DNA of 64,000 nt, taken from an uncultured Pedobacter sp. GTDB lineage: Bacteria > Bacteroidota > Bacteroidia > Sphingobacteriales > Sphingobacteriaceae. Positions within the stretch are counted from its first letter, which is position 1. Every line of letters begins with the position of its first letter. A program made the position numbers and the translations under genes. The stretch is from the NCBI RefSeq assembly GCF_913776295.1, contig NZ_CAJYOJ010000071.1:62001-126000 (forward strand). Reading direction: 5' to 3'. Of the stretch, positions 52,494 to 61,196 are shown one piece after another. Under the pieces are notes generated by a model. The model was not told where the DNA came from, searched no databases, and saw only the letters and a program-made list of their open reading frames with translations.

Positions 52494-53627
52494 ATGTCTG
52501 GTATCTATATCCATATTCCTTTTTGTAAAAAGGCCTGTCACTATTGCGATTTTCATTTTAGCACTTCTTTAAAATATGCTGATGAAATGGTAGAAGCCAT
52601 TTGTAAGGAAATAAAAATGAAAAAAGACCGGATTAACGAACAGGTTGGGAGTATTTATTTGGGTGGAGGTACACCTTCTATCCTATCTGAAGCTGCAATG
52701 CAAAAGATTTTTGATGCGATTCACCATACTTTTTCGGTAAATGCCAGTGCAGAGATTACCATTGAAACCAATCCGGATGATTTAACCGCCCAGAAATTAA
52801 AGGAGCTGAAAAAGTTGCCCGTTAACCGCTTTAGTATAGGAATCCAGTCTTTTTATGATGAAGATCTGATCTGGATGAACCGGGCACACCGGGCCAAAGA
52901 TGCTGAGGATGGTATTAAAAGAAGTCAGGATGCAGGTTTTGAAAACTTAACGCTCGATTTAATTTATGGCTATCCTTTGCTTACGGATCATAAATGGCTG
53001 AACAATATCCAAAAAGCAATCGAGCTTGAGGTACCGCATATTTCTGCTTATGCACTAACGGTAGAACCCCGAACAGCTTTGGCCCATGCCATAAAAAACA
53101 AAAAACAAAGCCCCCTGAACGATAACCAAAGTGCAGCACAATTTATCATTTTAATGGAAAAACTGGCAGATGCCGGATTTGAACACTACGAAATTTCGAA
53201 TTTTGCCAAGCCAGGCCATTATGCTGTACATAACACTAATTATTGGAAAGGCATTGATTATATTGGCATTGGTCCATCTGCTCATGGTTTTAATGGCCAA
53301 AACCGGTACATGAACCCGGCAAACAACGCTTTGTATATGGAAACTTTGAGGCATAATAAACTCCCTGAAGTGGTTGAAGAGCTGAGCTTAAACGACAGAT
53401 TTAACGAATACATTATGACTTCGCTGAGAACCATGTGGGGAACTGATTTACACAAAATAAATGCCGATTTTGGGGTTGATTTTCTGGAAGAAACCAAGCA
53501 TAACCTCAAAAATTTTGAGGATAAAAACTGGGTGTTGATCGAGGGGGATAACATTTATTTAAGTCAGAACGGGAAATTATTTGCCGATCATATTGCTTCT
53601 GAACTGTTTATTATGGAGAATGATTAA
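52494..53627 (+). CDS. hemW: Radical SAM haem chaperone HemW
   Basis: This 377-residue protein starts 'MSGIYIHIPFCKKACHYCDF', with the C-x3-C-x2-C cluster motif binding the [4Fe-4S] centre. 'IYLGGGTPSIL' is the SAM-contacting GGTP motif, and 'NRFSIGIQSFYDEDLIWMNR' and 'YEISNFAKPGHYAVHNTNYW' follow as in HemW. It has the HemN C-terminal domain but lacks the extra Cys of true coproporphyrinogen dehydrogenase. HemW inserts haem into respiratory proteins. Older annotation as oxygen-independent coproporphyrinogen oxidase would be less accurate. Confidence 0.93.
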   Translation: MSGIYIHIPFCKKACHYCDFHFSTSLKYADEMVEAICKEIKMKKDRINEQVGSIYLGGGTPSILSEAAMQKIFDAIHHTFSVNASAEITIETNPDDLTAQKLKELKKLPVNRFSIGIQSFYDEDLIWMNRAHRAKDAEDGIKRSQDAGFENLTLDLIYGYPLLTDHKWLNNIQKAIELEVPHISAYALTVEPRTALAHAIKNKKQSPLNDNQSAAQFIILMEKLADAGFEHYEISNFAKPGHYAVHNTNYWKGIDYIGIGPSAHGFNGQNRYMNPANNALYMETLRHNKLPEVVEELSLNDRFNEYIMTSLRTMWGTDLHKINADFGVDFLEETKHNLKNFEDKNWVLIEGDNIYLSQNGKLFADHIASELFIMEND

Positions 53628-53645
53628 ATAGCCAATTACATATTT

Positions 53646-54428
53646 ATGTCAAAAATTATTTGGATCACAGGCGCATCATCGGGTATTGGTGAAGCCTTGG
53701 TATATGAATATTTTAAAGCAGGTCACAAACTGATTATTTCCGGAAGAAACCGCGACGAATTGTTCCGAGTGAAAGGAAACTGCCAAAATTCCTTTAATGT
53801 CCATGTATTACCATTCGATTTAAGCGAAACTGCTTTACTCGAAAACAAAGCTGCTGATGCCCTCCGTATCTTTGGCAAGATCGACTTATTGATCAACAGC
53901 GGCGGTGTAAGCCAACGGAGCCTGGCCTTAGCAACCAACCTGAAAACTGAACAACAAATTATGGACACCAATTTTTGGGGTACAGTTATACTCAGTAAAG
54001 CGGTTTTGCCTTCAATGATCGCCAGCGGAGGTGGCCAGATTGTTGCAATTAGTAGTTTGGTCGGCAAATTTGGTACGAAATTCCGTTCTACATATGCCGC
54101 TTCGAAACATGCGTTGCATGGTTATTTCGATTCTCTCCGATCAGAAGTTTATGATAAAAATATAGCCATCACGATTGTCTGTCCGGGTTTTATCAAAACC
54201 AATGTAACCTACAATGCACTTACAGGAGATGGTAACCCACTCAATATGATGGGCGAAGCCCACAAAAATGCCATGACACCTGATGAATGTGCCAAACAAA
54301 TCGTGCAGGCCGTTAACGATAAAAAAGAGGAAGTTTATATCGGCGGAAAAGAAACCAGGGCAGTATTACTGAAACGTTTTTTCCCAAAGATTTTCTCTAA
54401 AAAATTGAGAACTGCGAAGGTGAATTAG
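53646..54428 (+). CDS. Short-chain dehydrogenase/reductase
   Basis: This 260-residue classical SDR has the cofactor motif 'IWITGASSGIGEALVYEYF' at residues 4-22 (TGxxxGIG), 'LLINSGGVSQRSL' (NAG variant, NSG), and the catalytic triad in 'VAISSLVGKFGTKFRSTYAASKHALHGYF' (Ser, Tyr-x-x-x-Lys; quoted in part). The C-terminal 'VNDKKEEVYIGGKETRAVLL' resembles the DHRS7/membrane-associated SDR type. Substrate unknown. It follows hemW by 18 bases and could be co-transcribed. Confidence 0.9.
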   Translation: MSKIIWITGASSGIGEALVYEYFKAGHKLIISGRNRDELFRVKGNCQNSFNVHVLPFDLSETALLENKAADALRIFGKIDLLINSGGVSQRSLALATNLKTEQQIMDTNFWGTVILSKAVLPSMIASGGGQIVAISSLVGKFGTKFRSTYAASKHALHGYFDSLRSEVYDKNIAITIVCPGFIKTNVTYNALTGDGNPLNMMGEAHKNAMTPDECAKQIVQAVNDKKEEVYIGGKETRAVLLKRFFPKIFSKKLRTAKVN

Positions 54429-54735
54429 CAAGCGTTTGGCGTTAAGTGTAATTAGCGATTTTACAACAGCACATGAGCCATCAAATCAAATTTTGTGTAA
54501 GTACAAATCTTTCGTAAATAAGCCTGATTCAAGCAATTTTAATTCATCATCAGATTAGCAAAACATATAGAAATACTTTTCTAAAAATCGAAAAAAGCAT
54601 TTTCTCTGATCAGAAAAATAAATTTAATAAACTGATAGACAATAACTTAAAAAATATTTTTTCATTTCTAAAAACCAAGTATCTGTAAGCCGTCGTAAAT
54701 GGAATCAAATAACAGAAACTTAAAAATTAGAAATA
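54429..54735. other. Intergenic region upstream of the fasciclin gene
   Basis: About 300 AT-rich bases. The first 40 contain word repeats ('gtttggcgttaagtg') similar to those in the atp cluster; the remainder likely carries the fasciclin promoter, but I could not place it with confidence. Confidence 0.45.
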
Positions 54736-55287
54736 ATGAAAAATTTAATCCTATCAGTTTTTGCCGTAATTACCATGGCATTTACCACTCAAGTTTACGC
54801 TCAGAAAAATCCAATGGTTGGTGGCGCGGCCATGTATTCAACCAAGGATATTGTTGATAACGCTGTAAATTCAAAAGACCACACTACACTGGTAGCAGCA
54901 GTAAAGGCTGCTGGTTTAGTAGAAACTTTAAAAGGTGCTGGTCCTTTTACCGTTTTTGCACCAACAAATGAGGCTTTCGGTAAACTTCCTGCAGGAACGG
55001 TTGACAATTTGGTTAAACCAGAAAACAAGGCAACCCTTACCAAAATTTTAACTTACCATGTTGTTGCGGGCAAAATGGACAGCAAAGCGATTGCAAAAGC
55101 AATAAAAGCTGGCGGAGGCAAAGCTGAGCTAACAACGGTAGAAGGCGGCAAACTTTGGGCCTGGATGGAAGGTAAAAAATTGGTGCTAAAAGATGAAAAA
55201 GGCGGAATGAGTACGGTTACTATTGCAGATGTTTACCAAAAAAATGGTGTGATCCATGTAGTAGATACTGTTTTAATGCCTGAATAA
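54736..55287 (+). CDS. Secreted fasciclin (FAS1) domain protein
   Basis: This 183-residue protein has a signal peptide (MKNLILSVFAVITMAFTTQV) and one FAS1 domain. Its H1 motif is 'GPFTVFAPTNEAFGKLPAGT', then 'LTYHVVAGKMDSKAIAKAIK', and the H2-like end 'NGVIHVVDTVLMP'. FAS1 domains mediate adhesion or extracellular interactions. Single-domain secreted members are common in Bacteroidota. It is monocistronic with a strong terminator. Confidence 0.93.
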   Translation: MKNLILSVFAVITMAFTTQVYAQKNPMVGGAAMYSTKDIVDNAVNSKDHTTLVAAVKAAGLVETLKGAGPFTVFAPTNEAFGKLPAGTVDNLVKPENKATLTKILTYHVVAGKMDSKAIAKAIKAGGGKAELTTVEGGKLWAWMEGKKLVLKDEKGGMSTVTIADVYQKNGVIHVVDTVLMPE

Positions 55288-55311
55288 TATTAAAAATACA
55301 TCCTTATTATT

Positions 55312-55353
55312 AGCATAAACGTTCTGGCTTTCGCCAGAACGTTTATGCTTTTT
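55312..55353 (+). terminator. Terminator of the fasciclin gene
   Basis: A perfect stem (AGCATAAACGTTCTGG and its complement) with loop CTTTCG-like centre and T run, 25 bases after the stop. Confidence 0.92.
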
Positions 55354-55514
55354 AAAAAAAATACCCTGCCGTCAATTACCTCTATAAACATCTTTAAACA
55401 GACTTATACCATCTGACTTTTTTTGATGAATTGTCAGTTTTCTTTAAAGTTTTTGCATTTCTGACGCTTAATGTTATTAACTATTTAATTTTGTGCTATT
55501 AATAGTTTCTTAAC

Positions 55515-56396
55515 ATGAAATTCAATTTATCTCCTATAGATGTAGTTGAAGATATCTCTAAATCAGATTTCGAACTGAACTATCTTAAGCCACGCAAACC
55601 TTTGGTTATAAAAAATATGGCCAAAAAATGGCCAGCCTACCAAAAATGGACGATGGAGTACATGAAAGAAGTTGTAGGAGACAAGACTGTTCCACTTTAC
55701 GACAGCGCTAAAGCCGATCCCTCCAAGCCGATAAATGCATCTGCTGCCCAAATGAAATTTGGCGATTATATAGATCTGATTAAGGAAACGCCGACTGACC
55801 TACGCATCTTTTTGTTCGATCCGATAAAGTTTGCACCAAAACTACTGGAAGACTACCTGGCGCCAAAAGATTTAATGGGTGGCTTTTTAGATAGCTATCC
55901 TAATATGTTCTTTGGCGGCAAAGGCTCTGTAACCTTTTTGCATTACGACATTGATCTGGCACACATTTTTCACACCCACTTTAACGGAAGGAAGCATGTG
56001 ATCCTATTTGATTATAAATGGAAAGAGCGTTTGTATCAAATTCCATATGCCACTTATGCCTTGGAAGATTACGATGTAGAGAATCCCGATTTTGATAAAT
56101 TTCCGGCACTTAAAGGTGTTGAAGGTATCGAAGCCTTTTTAGAGCATGGCGATACTTTGTTTATGCCTACAGGATACTGGCACTGGATGAAATACCTGGA
56201 CGGATCTTTCTCAATCAGTTTAAGGGCGTGGGATAAAAACTGGGGCGTGAAAGCAAAAAGCTTGTATAACTTAACTTTACAGCGTAAATTTGACGACTTT
56301 ATGAAAGCAAACTATCGCGAAAGGTACATGCAGTGGAAAGAAGAACTTGCCATTAAAAGGGCTAATAAAGCGCTGGAAAAAAATTTACCGAAATAA
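55515..56396 (+). CDS. JmjC-like cupin (cupin_8) protein, paralogue 1
   Basis: This 293-residue protein has the cupin_8/JmjC-like fold. 'LKPRKPLVIKNMAKKWPAYQ' is the usual start ('P-(V/L)-(V/I)-(I/L)-x-x-x-x-x-x-W-P'). The metal site is in 'FLHYDIDLAHIFHTHFNGRK' (H-x-D) and 'EHGDTLFMPTGYWHWMKYLD' (distal His). These match Fe(II)/2-oxoglutarate hydroxylases acting on proteins, RNA or small molecules. A close paralogue lies at 57392, with the DUF3050 gene between. Substrate unknown; protein hydroxylation is a reasonable guess only from family. No signal peptide, so cytoplasmic. Confidence 0.85.
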   Translation: MKFNLSPIDVVEDISKSDFELNYLKPRKPLVIKNMAKKWPAYQKWTMEYMKEVVGDKTVPLYDSAKADPSKPINASAAQMKFGDYIDLIKETPTDLRIFLFDPIKFAPKLLEDYLAPKDLMGGFLDSYPNMFFGGKGSVTFLHYDIDLAHIFHTHFNGRKHVILFDYKWKERLYQIPYATYALEDYDVENPDFDKFPALKGVEGIEAFLEHGDTLFMPTGYWHWMKYLDGSFSISLRAWDKNWGVKAKSLYNLTLQRKFDDFMKANYRERYMQWKEELAIKRANKALEKNLPK

Positions 56397-56476
56397 CGAA
56401 AAGAATAAAGCTAACGATTAAGTAGGATGATGAGGTTCCGGCTCCAAACTCAATACTCCAAACACAAAACTCAAAT

Positions 56477-57262
56477 ATGCATTCCAGTATTATAAAAATC
56501 CAAAAAGAAATAGCGCCGCTCAGGCAAGAAATTATTACCCATAAGCTTTACTCGGCAATTAGTGAAGTGGAGGATCTACGCATTTTTATGGAATACCATA
56601 TTTTTGCGGTCTGGGATTTTATGTCGCTGCTAAAAGCTTTGCAAATAAATTTAACCTGCACAAGCTTACCTTGGTTCCCCGTAGGCGATCCGGTTACCCG
56701 GCAATTGATTAATGAAATTGTGGCGGGAGAAGAATCGGATGTGGATGCTAAAGGAGATATAAAAAGTCACTTTGAGCTCTATCTGGATGCCATGGAACAA
56801 TGTAATGCAAATACTAAACCTATCCAGATCTTTTTAGCAGAACTGAAAAATGGGAAAAGTTTTGATGAAGCTTTTGAAATTGCCCAGGCACCGGCAAGTG
56901 CAAGAGATTTTGTGAATGCAACCTTCGAAACCATCAACAGTGGAAAGCCCCATTTACAGGCAGCAAGTTTTACTTTCGGCCGGGAGGATTTGATACCAAA
57001 CATGTTTTTCAGCATGGTAAATGACTTAAACAGTACCCAGCCCGATCAGGTTTCTATCTTCAAATATTACCTGGAACGTCATATAGAAGTAGATGGCGAT
57101 CACCATAGTCATTTAGCACTCAGTATGACGGAAAAGCTTTGTGAAAGAGATGAGGCTTTTTGGATAGAAGCTGAAGAAACTGCAAAAAGTGCACTACAAA
57201 AAAGGATAGACCTTTGGGATGCTGCCTACGCCGAAATTGTTAAAAATAAAGTTGTGGCTTAA
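56477..57262 (+). CDS. DUF3050 haem-oxygenase-like protein
   Basis: This 261-residue all-helical protein matches DUF3050: 'ITHKLYSAISEVEDLRIFME' and 'YHIFAVWDFMSLLKALQI' near the start, 'LINEIVAGEESDVDAKGDIK' in the middle, and 'KYYLERHIEVDGDHHSHLAL' towards the end. The family has the haem oxygenase fold. Candidate metal ligands are visible: E39/H41, the Glu pair after 'IVAG', and H-x3-D-x2-H in 'RHIEVDGDH'. The latter spacing is like that of haem-oxygenase-like diiron oxidases. Reaction is unknown. It lies between two JmjC-like cupin genes on the same strand. Confidence 0.82.
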   Translation: MHSSIIKIQKEIAPLRQEIITHKLYSAISEVEDLRIFMEYHIFAVWDFMSLLKALQINLTCTSLPWFPVGDPVTRQLINEIVAGEESDVDAKGDIKSHFELYLDAMEQCNANTKPIQIFLAELKNGKSFDEAFEIAQAPASARDFVNATFETINSGKPHLQAASFTFGREDLIPNMFFSMVNDLNSTQPDQVSIFKYYLERHIEVDGDHHSHLALSMTEKLCERDEAFWIEAEETAKSALQKRIDLWDAAYAEIVKNKVVA

Positions 57263-57391
57263 TTACTAAATTGTTAAGTATTTATTAATTTTAGATTACG
57301 TGATTTTAGTCACATTTACCTGTTAACAACAATTTTATAAAATAAAATTTACACATTTGTTGTTCGGCACAAATAACCGATTTTTAAAAGC

Positions 57392-58270
57392 ATGAGTTTC
57401 ATTTTAAAACCTGTTGATATCGTTGAGAGCATCACTCCCGAAGATTTTAAGAAAAATTATCTGAAAACTAAACGTCCGTTAGTCATCAGGGGTCTAACTA
57501 AAGACTGGCCTGCCAGAGAAAAATGGACTACTGAATATTTAAAAGAAATTGGCGGAGAGCTGGAAGTGCCGCTTTATGATAACTCCAAGGCAGATCCATC
57601 TAAGCCGATAAATGCCGCTACCGCACACATGAAATTTGGCGATTACCTTGATCTGATCAAACGGGAGCCAACCGAACTGCGTATCTTCTTTTTTAACCTG
57701 TTTAAAAAAGTACCAAGTTTAATCAATGACGTAAAAATTCCTAAAGATTTAATGGGCGGCTTTATCGAAAGCATGCCTGCAATGTTTTTTGGTGGTTCTA
57801 ACTCGGTAACCTTTTTACACTACGATATCGATTTACCGCATATTTTCCATACCCACTTTGGTGGCAGAAAACACATTATCTTATTCGATTATAAATGGAA
57901 AGATAGATTGTATTGCCTGCCGAATGCAACTTATGCTTTGGAAGATTACGATGTGGCCAATCCTGATTTCAAAAAATTTCCTGCACTGAATGGTGTAGAA
58001 GGTTATGAAGTTTTCTTAGAACATGGCGATACTTTATTTATGCCAACCGGTATGTGGCACTGGATGAAATACGTGGATGGTTCATTTTCTTTAAGCTTAA
58101 GGGCCTGGGATCAATCGATTACACGTAAAGTAGCGAGCGTTTGGAGTTTGTTTACCCATGGCGCCATCGATAGTTTGATTAAAATGACTTTCAAAGAGAA
58201 ATACGCCCACTGGAGAGAGAAAAGGGCAGTAAAAATAGCCGAAAGGGCTTTAGCTAAAGGCAGACCATAA
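57392..58270 (+). CDS. JmjC-like cupin (cupin_8) protein, paralogue 2
   Basis: This 292-residue protein is closely similar to the product of the gene at 55515 along the whole length. Shared stretches include 'YDNSKADPSKPINAATAHMK' versus the matching part of paralogue 1, 'FLHYDIDLPHIFHTHFGGRK' (H-x-D metal motif) and 'EHGDTLFMPTGMWHWMKYVD'. The C-terminal 50 residues differ most. Both keep the same predicted iron ligands, so both are likely active. The pair arose by duplication, with the DUF3050 gene left between them. It has its own terminator. Confidence 0.85.
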   Translation: MSFILKPVDIVESITPEDFKKNYLKTKRPLVIRGLTKDWPAREKWTTEYLKEIGGELEVPLYDNSKADPSKPINAATAHMKFGDYLDLIKREPTELRIFFFNLFKKVPSLINDVKIPKDLMGGFIESMPAMFFGGSNSVTFLHYDIDLPHIFHTHFGGRKHIILFDYKWKDRLYCLPNATYALEDYDVANPDFKKFPALNGVEGYEVFLEHGDTLFMPTGMWHWMKYVDGSFSLSLRAWDQSITRKVASVWSLFTHGAIDSLIKMTFKEKYAHWREKRAVKIAERALAKGRP

Positions 58271-58292
58271 AAATTGAACAATATTAAAATGC

Positions 58293-58327
58293 AACGGGAC
58301 ATCGGCAAATGATAGTCCCGTTTTTTA
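58293..58327 (+). terminator. Terminator after cupin paralogue 2
   Basis: AACGGGACat...AtAGTCCCGTT hairpin followed by a T run, about 25 bases after the stop. Confidence 0.8.
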
Positions 58328-58375
58328 TTATAATTGCGCATAACACTTTAAGTGCACTATTAAATAAACTCGCGG

Positions 58376-58990
58376 ATGAATACTAACATACTTACTGAAA
58401 AACAAAAAATGCTAACAGGTAAAGCCTACCAGGCGGGTGATGCAGAATTAGCGAAAGAACGATTAAAAGCCCGGGAACTGATTTATGAGTTTAATAACCT
58501 GGCTCCGAAATTGATTAAACAGCGTAAGGAATTACTGAAAAGACTTTTCGGCAAAACAGAAAAAATGTTTTATGTAGAACCACCGTTCAGATGCGATTAT
58601 GGTTACAATATTGAAATTGGCGATCATTTTTACGCCAATTTTAACCTCGTTATTTTAGATTGTGCCAGGGTAAGTATCGGCAATAACGTTTTTATTGCAC
58701 CAAATGTGGCCATTTATACTGCAGGGCATCCAATCCATGCTCATTTGCGAGATCAGGAATATGAGTGGGCACAGGAAATAACGATTGGCAATAGCGTTTG
58801 GATTGGTGGAAATGTGGTGATCAATCCAGGTGTAAAAATAGGATCTAATGTGGTTATTGGGTCTGGCAGTGTGGTTACGAGGGATATTCCTGATAACGTT
58901 TTTGCGGCAGGAAACCCATGCAGGATCATCCGCCAGCTGACAGATGAGGATAAGGATTACTATTATAAGGATTTTAAGTTGGGCGAATAA
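58376..58990 (+). CDS. Sugar O-acetyltransferase (maltose acetyltransferase family)
   Basis: This 204-residue protein has an N-terminal Mac domain ('KMLTGKAYQAGDAELAKERL') and a left-handed beta helix of hexapeptide repeats ('NNVFIAPNVAIYTAGHPIHA', 'IGNSVWIGGNVVINPGVKIG', 'VIGSGSVVTRDIPDNVFAAG'). The catalytic His is in 'YTAGHPI'. It transfers acetyl from acetyl-CoA to sugars such as maltose, galactosides or similar; physiological substrate unknown. It stands alone. Confidence 0.92.
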   Translation: MNTNILTEKQKMLTGKAYQAGDAELAKERLKARELIYEFNNLAPKLIKQRKELLKRLFGKTEKMFYVEPPFRCDYGYNIEIGDHFYANFNLVILDCARVSIGNNVFIAPNVAIYTAGHPIHAHLRDQEYEWAQEITIGNSVWIGGNVVINPGVKIGSNVVIGSGSVVTRDIPDNVFAAGNPCRIIRQLTDEDKDYYYKDFKLGE

Positions 58991-59621
58991 AAAATCGTCC
59001 CGACTTGCAATCCCACCGTGTGGACACATCTTTTTAAGAATAGTTTAGGCATTTTGCTAGCCAACTTTAATAAGTTACTGGTTTTAGCTAAGGACGCTGT
59101 CAATCCCAAGAGCCAGGGAAATCAAAAAAACAGTTGCAGTTCAGGTAAATTAGCACTAACAAACCTTAAACGCAGTGGTTTTGTGTTCATAAGAATGATT
59201 TAATTTTAAAAAAGATATTGAACACAAAACGAAGTACCGCTGTTTTTTTGATGGGGATGGGATTGTGCAAAAGGCTCATTGCTGGATTGACGAAGCGCTT
59301 TGGCTACTTTGGCGCTCCAAAGTACCATGCCACCGCGGCATAGAGCGGCTGAAAAATATTATGATCAATTGTGTCCACACCGTAGGATTTGCAATCGGGA
59401 TACATAAGAAAGGCGATTGTATCGCCTCGAAAATTAATCCCTTTAGCATTTGAAAATGCTAATCTCCCAAATCCCCGTTACAAACGGTGACTATAAAGGA
59501 GCTATTCATCTGGATAGATTTCTCGACTTCGTTGCACTCCGCTCGAAATGACGACCGGAGGGAGCTTCGCAAACAAGTCAATTTGCCTCCTCATCTATTT
59601 TACATTTCACTTCTCCCCTGT
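58991..59621. other. Intergenic region with a TIR-bounded element
   Basis: The first 400 bases are the element at 58998-59400. The rest (59401-59621) has no gene. The small ORFs in the track here (59018, 59265, 59487) lack coding signs. Confidence 0.5.
58998..59400. mobile_element. Putative MITE-like element with about 31-bp terminal inverted repeats
   Basis: The left end begins TCCCGACTTGCAA and continues into GTGTGGACACA; the right end reads, in reverse complement, TCCCGATTGCAAA and then also GTGTGGACACA, so about 31 bases match with few differences. The interior of about 340 bases has no transposase frame. A smaller palindrome (TACTTTGG-CGCT-CCAAAGTA, 59310-59329) lies inside. No clear target-site duplication was seen. 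Confidence 0.55.
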
Positions 59622-60047
59622 TTAGCTACTATGATCTACAACAACCTTCCATTCGCCTTTAATTTTTTTAATCAATAAGGTAAAATACCCTTTAAGTTCA
59701 TCCTTTTCCCGTTTAACATTCCAGCTGCCCAATACAAAAGCCAGGTCAGGTTTTAAAAAATCGACTTTTTTTATACCAAATACCAAAAAGCCCATAGCGG
59801 CTTTATCAGGATAACCACTTTTATAAGTGTCCAATGTTTTTTGCCAGCCGTAAGTCGGTCCGCTTTTACCTACAAAAAGTAAACTATCCGATTTTTCATA
59901 CCCCTGCATAAAGGCTTCAACATCACCCTTATTCCAATCGGTACGCTGCTTTTCCAGTAAATTGAGTATGGCTTGCTTATCTTTTGCATGTTGGGCTATA
60001 GCGCTGAAAGAAATAAAAAACAATGCAATTAGGAGTATTTTTTTCAT
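59622..60047 (-). CDS. Secreted DUF4440/SnoaL-like protein
   Basis: This 141-residue protein has a signal peptide (MKKILLIALFFISFSAIAQ) and a NTF2-like cone fold typical of DUF4440: 'KQAILNLLEKQRTDWNKGDV', 'FMQGYEKSDSLLFVGKSGPT', 'PDLAFVLGSWNVKREKDELK', ending 'GEWKVVVDHSS'. Members are found as extracytoplasmic ligand-binding or enzymatic domains; this one's role is unknown. The gene is convergent to the element and divergent from the kinase gene. Confidence 0.87.
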   Translation of the reverse strand: MKKILLIALFFISFSAIAQHAKDKQAILNLLEKQRTDWNKGDVEAFMQGYEKSDSLLFVGKSGPTYGWQKTLDTYKSGYPDKAAMGFLVFGIKKVDFLKPDLAFVLGSWNVKREKDELKGYFTLLIKKIKGEWKVVVDHSS

Positions 60048-60140
60048 GATGATCTGGATTAAGTTAAAAATTAAAGATATGAAACAAATTATTTTGTTCC
60101 ATGCGTAAAAATTCTTTATTTACCACGATATAAATCTACT

Positions 60141-61022
60141 ATGCAAAACAAGGTAATCACTATTGGCGAAATACTCTGGGACGTTTTTCCGGAAGGCAAA
60201 AAGGCCGGCGGCTCTAGCATGAATGTTGCCCTTAATTTACACAAACAAGGTATAGAAAGCCGCTTCATTAGCGCCATAGGAAAAGATGAAAACGGCAAAG
60301 AACTGGTCAGTTTTTTAGCAGCTAATCATTTTGGAACGGATTTAATTCAGATTAATGATGAATTACCCACCAGTACGGTTGTGGTGCAACTGGATGAAAA
60401 CCATCAGGCTACCTATACCATCAAACAACCCGTGGCATGGGATGACATTAAAATCACAGCGCAGAACATAACAGCCGTAAAACAGGCAGATGCATTGGTA
60501 TACTGCAGTTTAACCTGCAGGGAGGAAAAATCTAAAGCAACCATCCTCAGGCTTTTGGAAAATGCCAAGACCAGAATTTTCGACATCAACCTCCGTGCGC
60601 CCTTTTATTCAAAAGAGTTAATTGGTGAACTTTTGGCAAAAGCAGATATCTTAAAAATAAACGAAGACGAACTAGTTTGGGTAAAAGAATCCTTTGGTTT
60701 AACAGGTAATACTGAAGAGCAACTCTTAAAACAGCTTTCTTTCCAGTTTAAGATCGAAATCATTTGCCTTACACTGGGCGATAAGGGCGCCTGCGTATTA
60801 AATGACGGCAAATTATTTAAACATGCAGGTTATAGGGTACAGGTAGTGGATACGGTTGGTGCCGGCGATGCGTTTTTAGCTACCTTTATTGCCTGTTATC
60901 TGCAAGGTTACCCCATGGAAAGCACTTTAGACAATGCCTGTAAGGTGGGTGCTTTTGTAGCCTCGCAACCAGGTGCAAACCCGGAGTATAATAAGAAAAT
61001 TTACCACATGTCGCTTGAATAA
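60141..61022 (+). CDS. PfkB family carbohydrate kinase (fructokinase-like)
   Basis: This 293-residue ribokinase-like kinase has the start 'VITIGEILWDVFPEGKKAGG', as in bacterial fructokinases, the first signature in 'GGSSMNVALNLHKQG', and 'VVDTVGAGDAFLATFIACYL' with the catalytic GAGD. The N-terminal 'GEILWD' pattern and length favour fructose or a similar ketose as substrate. It is not close in sequence to the kinase at 22350. Monocistronic. Confidence 0.88.
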   Translation: MQNKVITIGEILWDVFPEGKKAGGSSMNVALNLHKQGIESRFISAIGKDENGKELVSFLAANHFGTDLIQINDELPTSTVVVQLDENHQATYTIKQPVAWDDIKITAQNITAVKQADALVYCSLTCREEKSKATILRLLENAKTRIFDINLRAPFYSKELIGELLAKADILKINEDELVWVKESFGLTGNTEEQLLKQLSFQFKIEIICLTLGDKGACVLNDGKLFKHAGYRVQVVDTVGAGDAFLATFIACYLQGYPMESTLDNACKVGAFVASQPGANPEYNKKIYHMSLE

Positions 61023-61196
61023 ATATTTTGCTTCCAGTTGGCAGTGAACAGTCGGCAATTTTCAGTTTGTAGTTTCCAATTTAACCATACTTTGTCCTTT
61101 CAGCTTTTATTTTTCTGCTTGCATCCAAATATGACACCGCGCTTAAATTAATGCTAAGCGAAACTTTTATCTTAGATAAATCGTTAATACAAGCAC
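61023..61196. repeat. Short word-repeat tract
   Basis: 'ttggcagtgaacagtcggca' and 'ttttcagtttgtagttt' words complement those at 35930-36015 near the atp genes. The rest is upstream sequence of the VWA gene. Confidence 0.4.

Noticed and set aside
52494-53627. HemN coproporphyrinogen dehydrogenase
   Set aside because: Only C-x3-C-x2-C without the extra Cys of HemN, and shorter N-terminus; HemW fits better.
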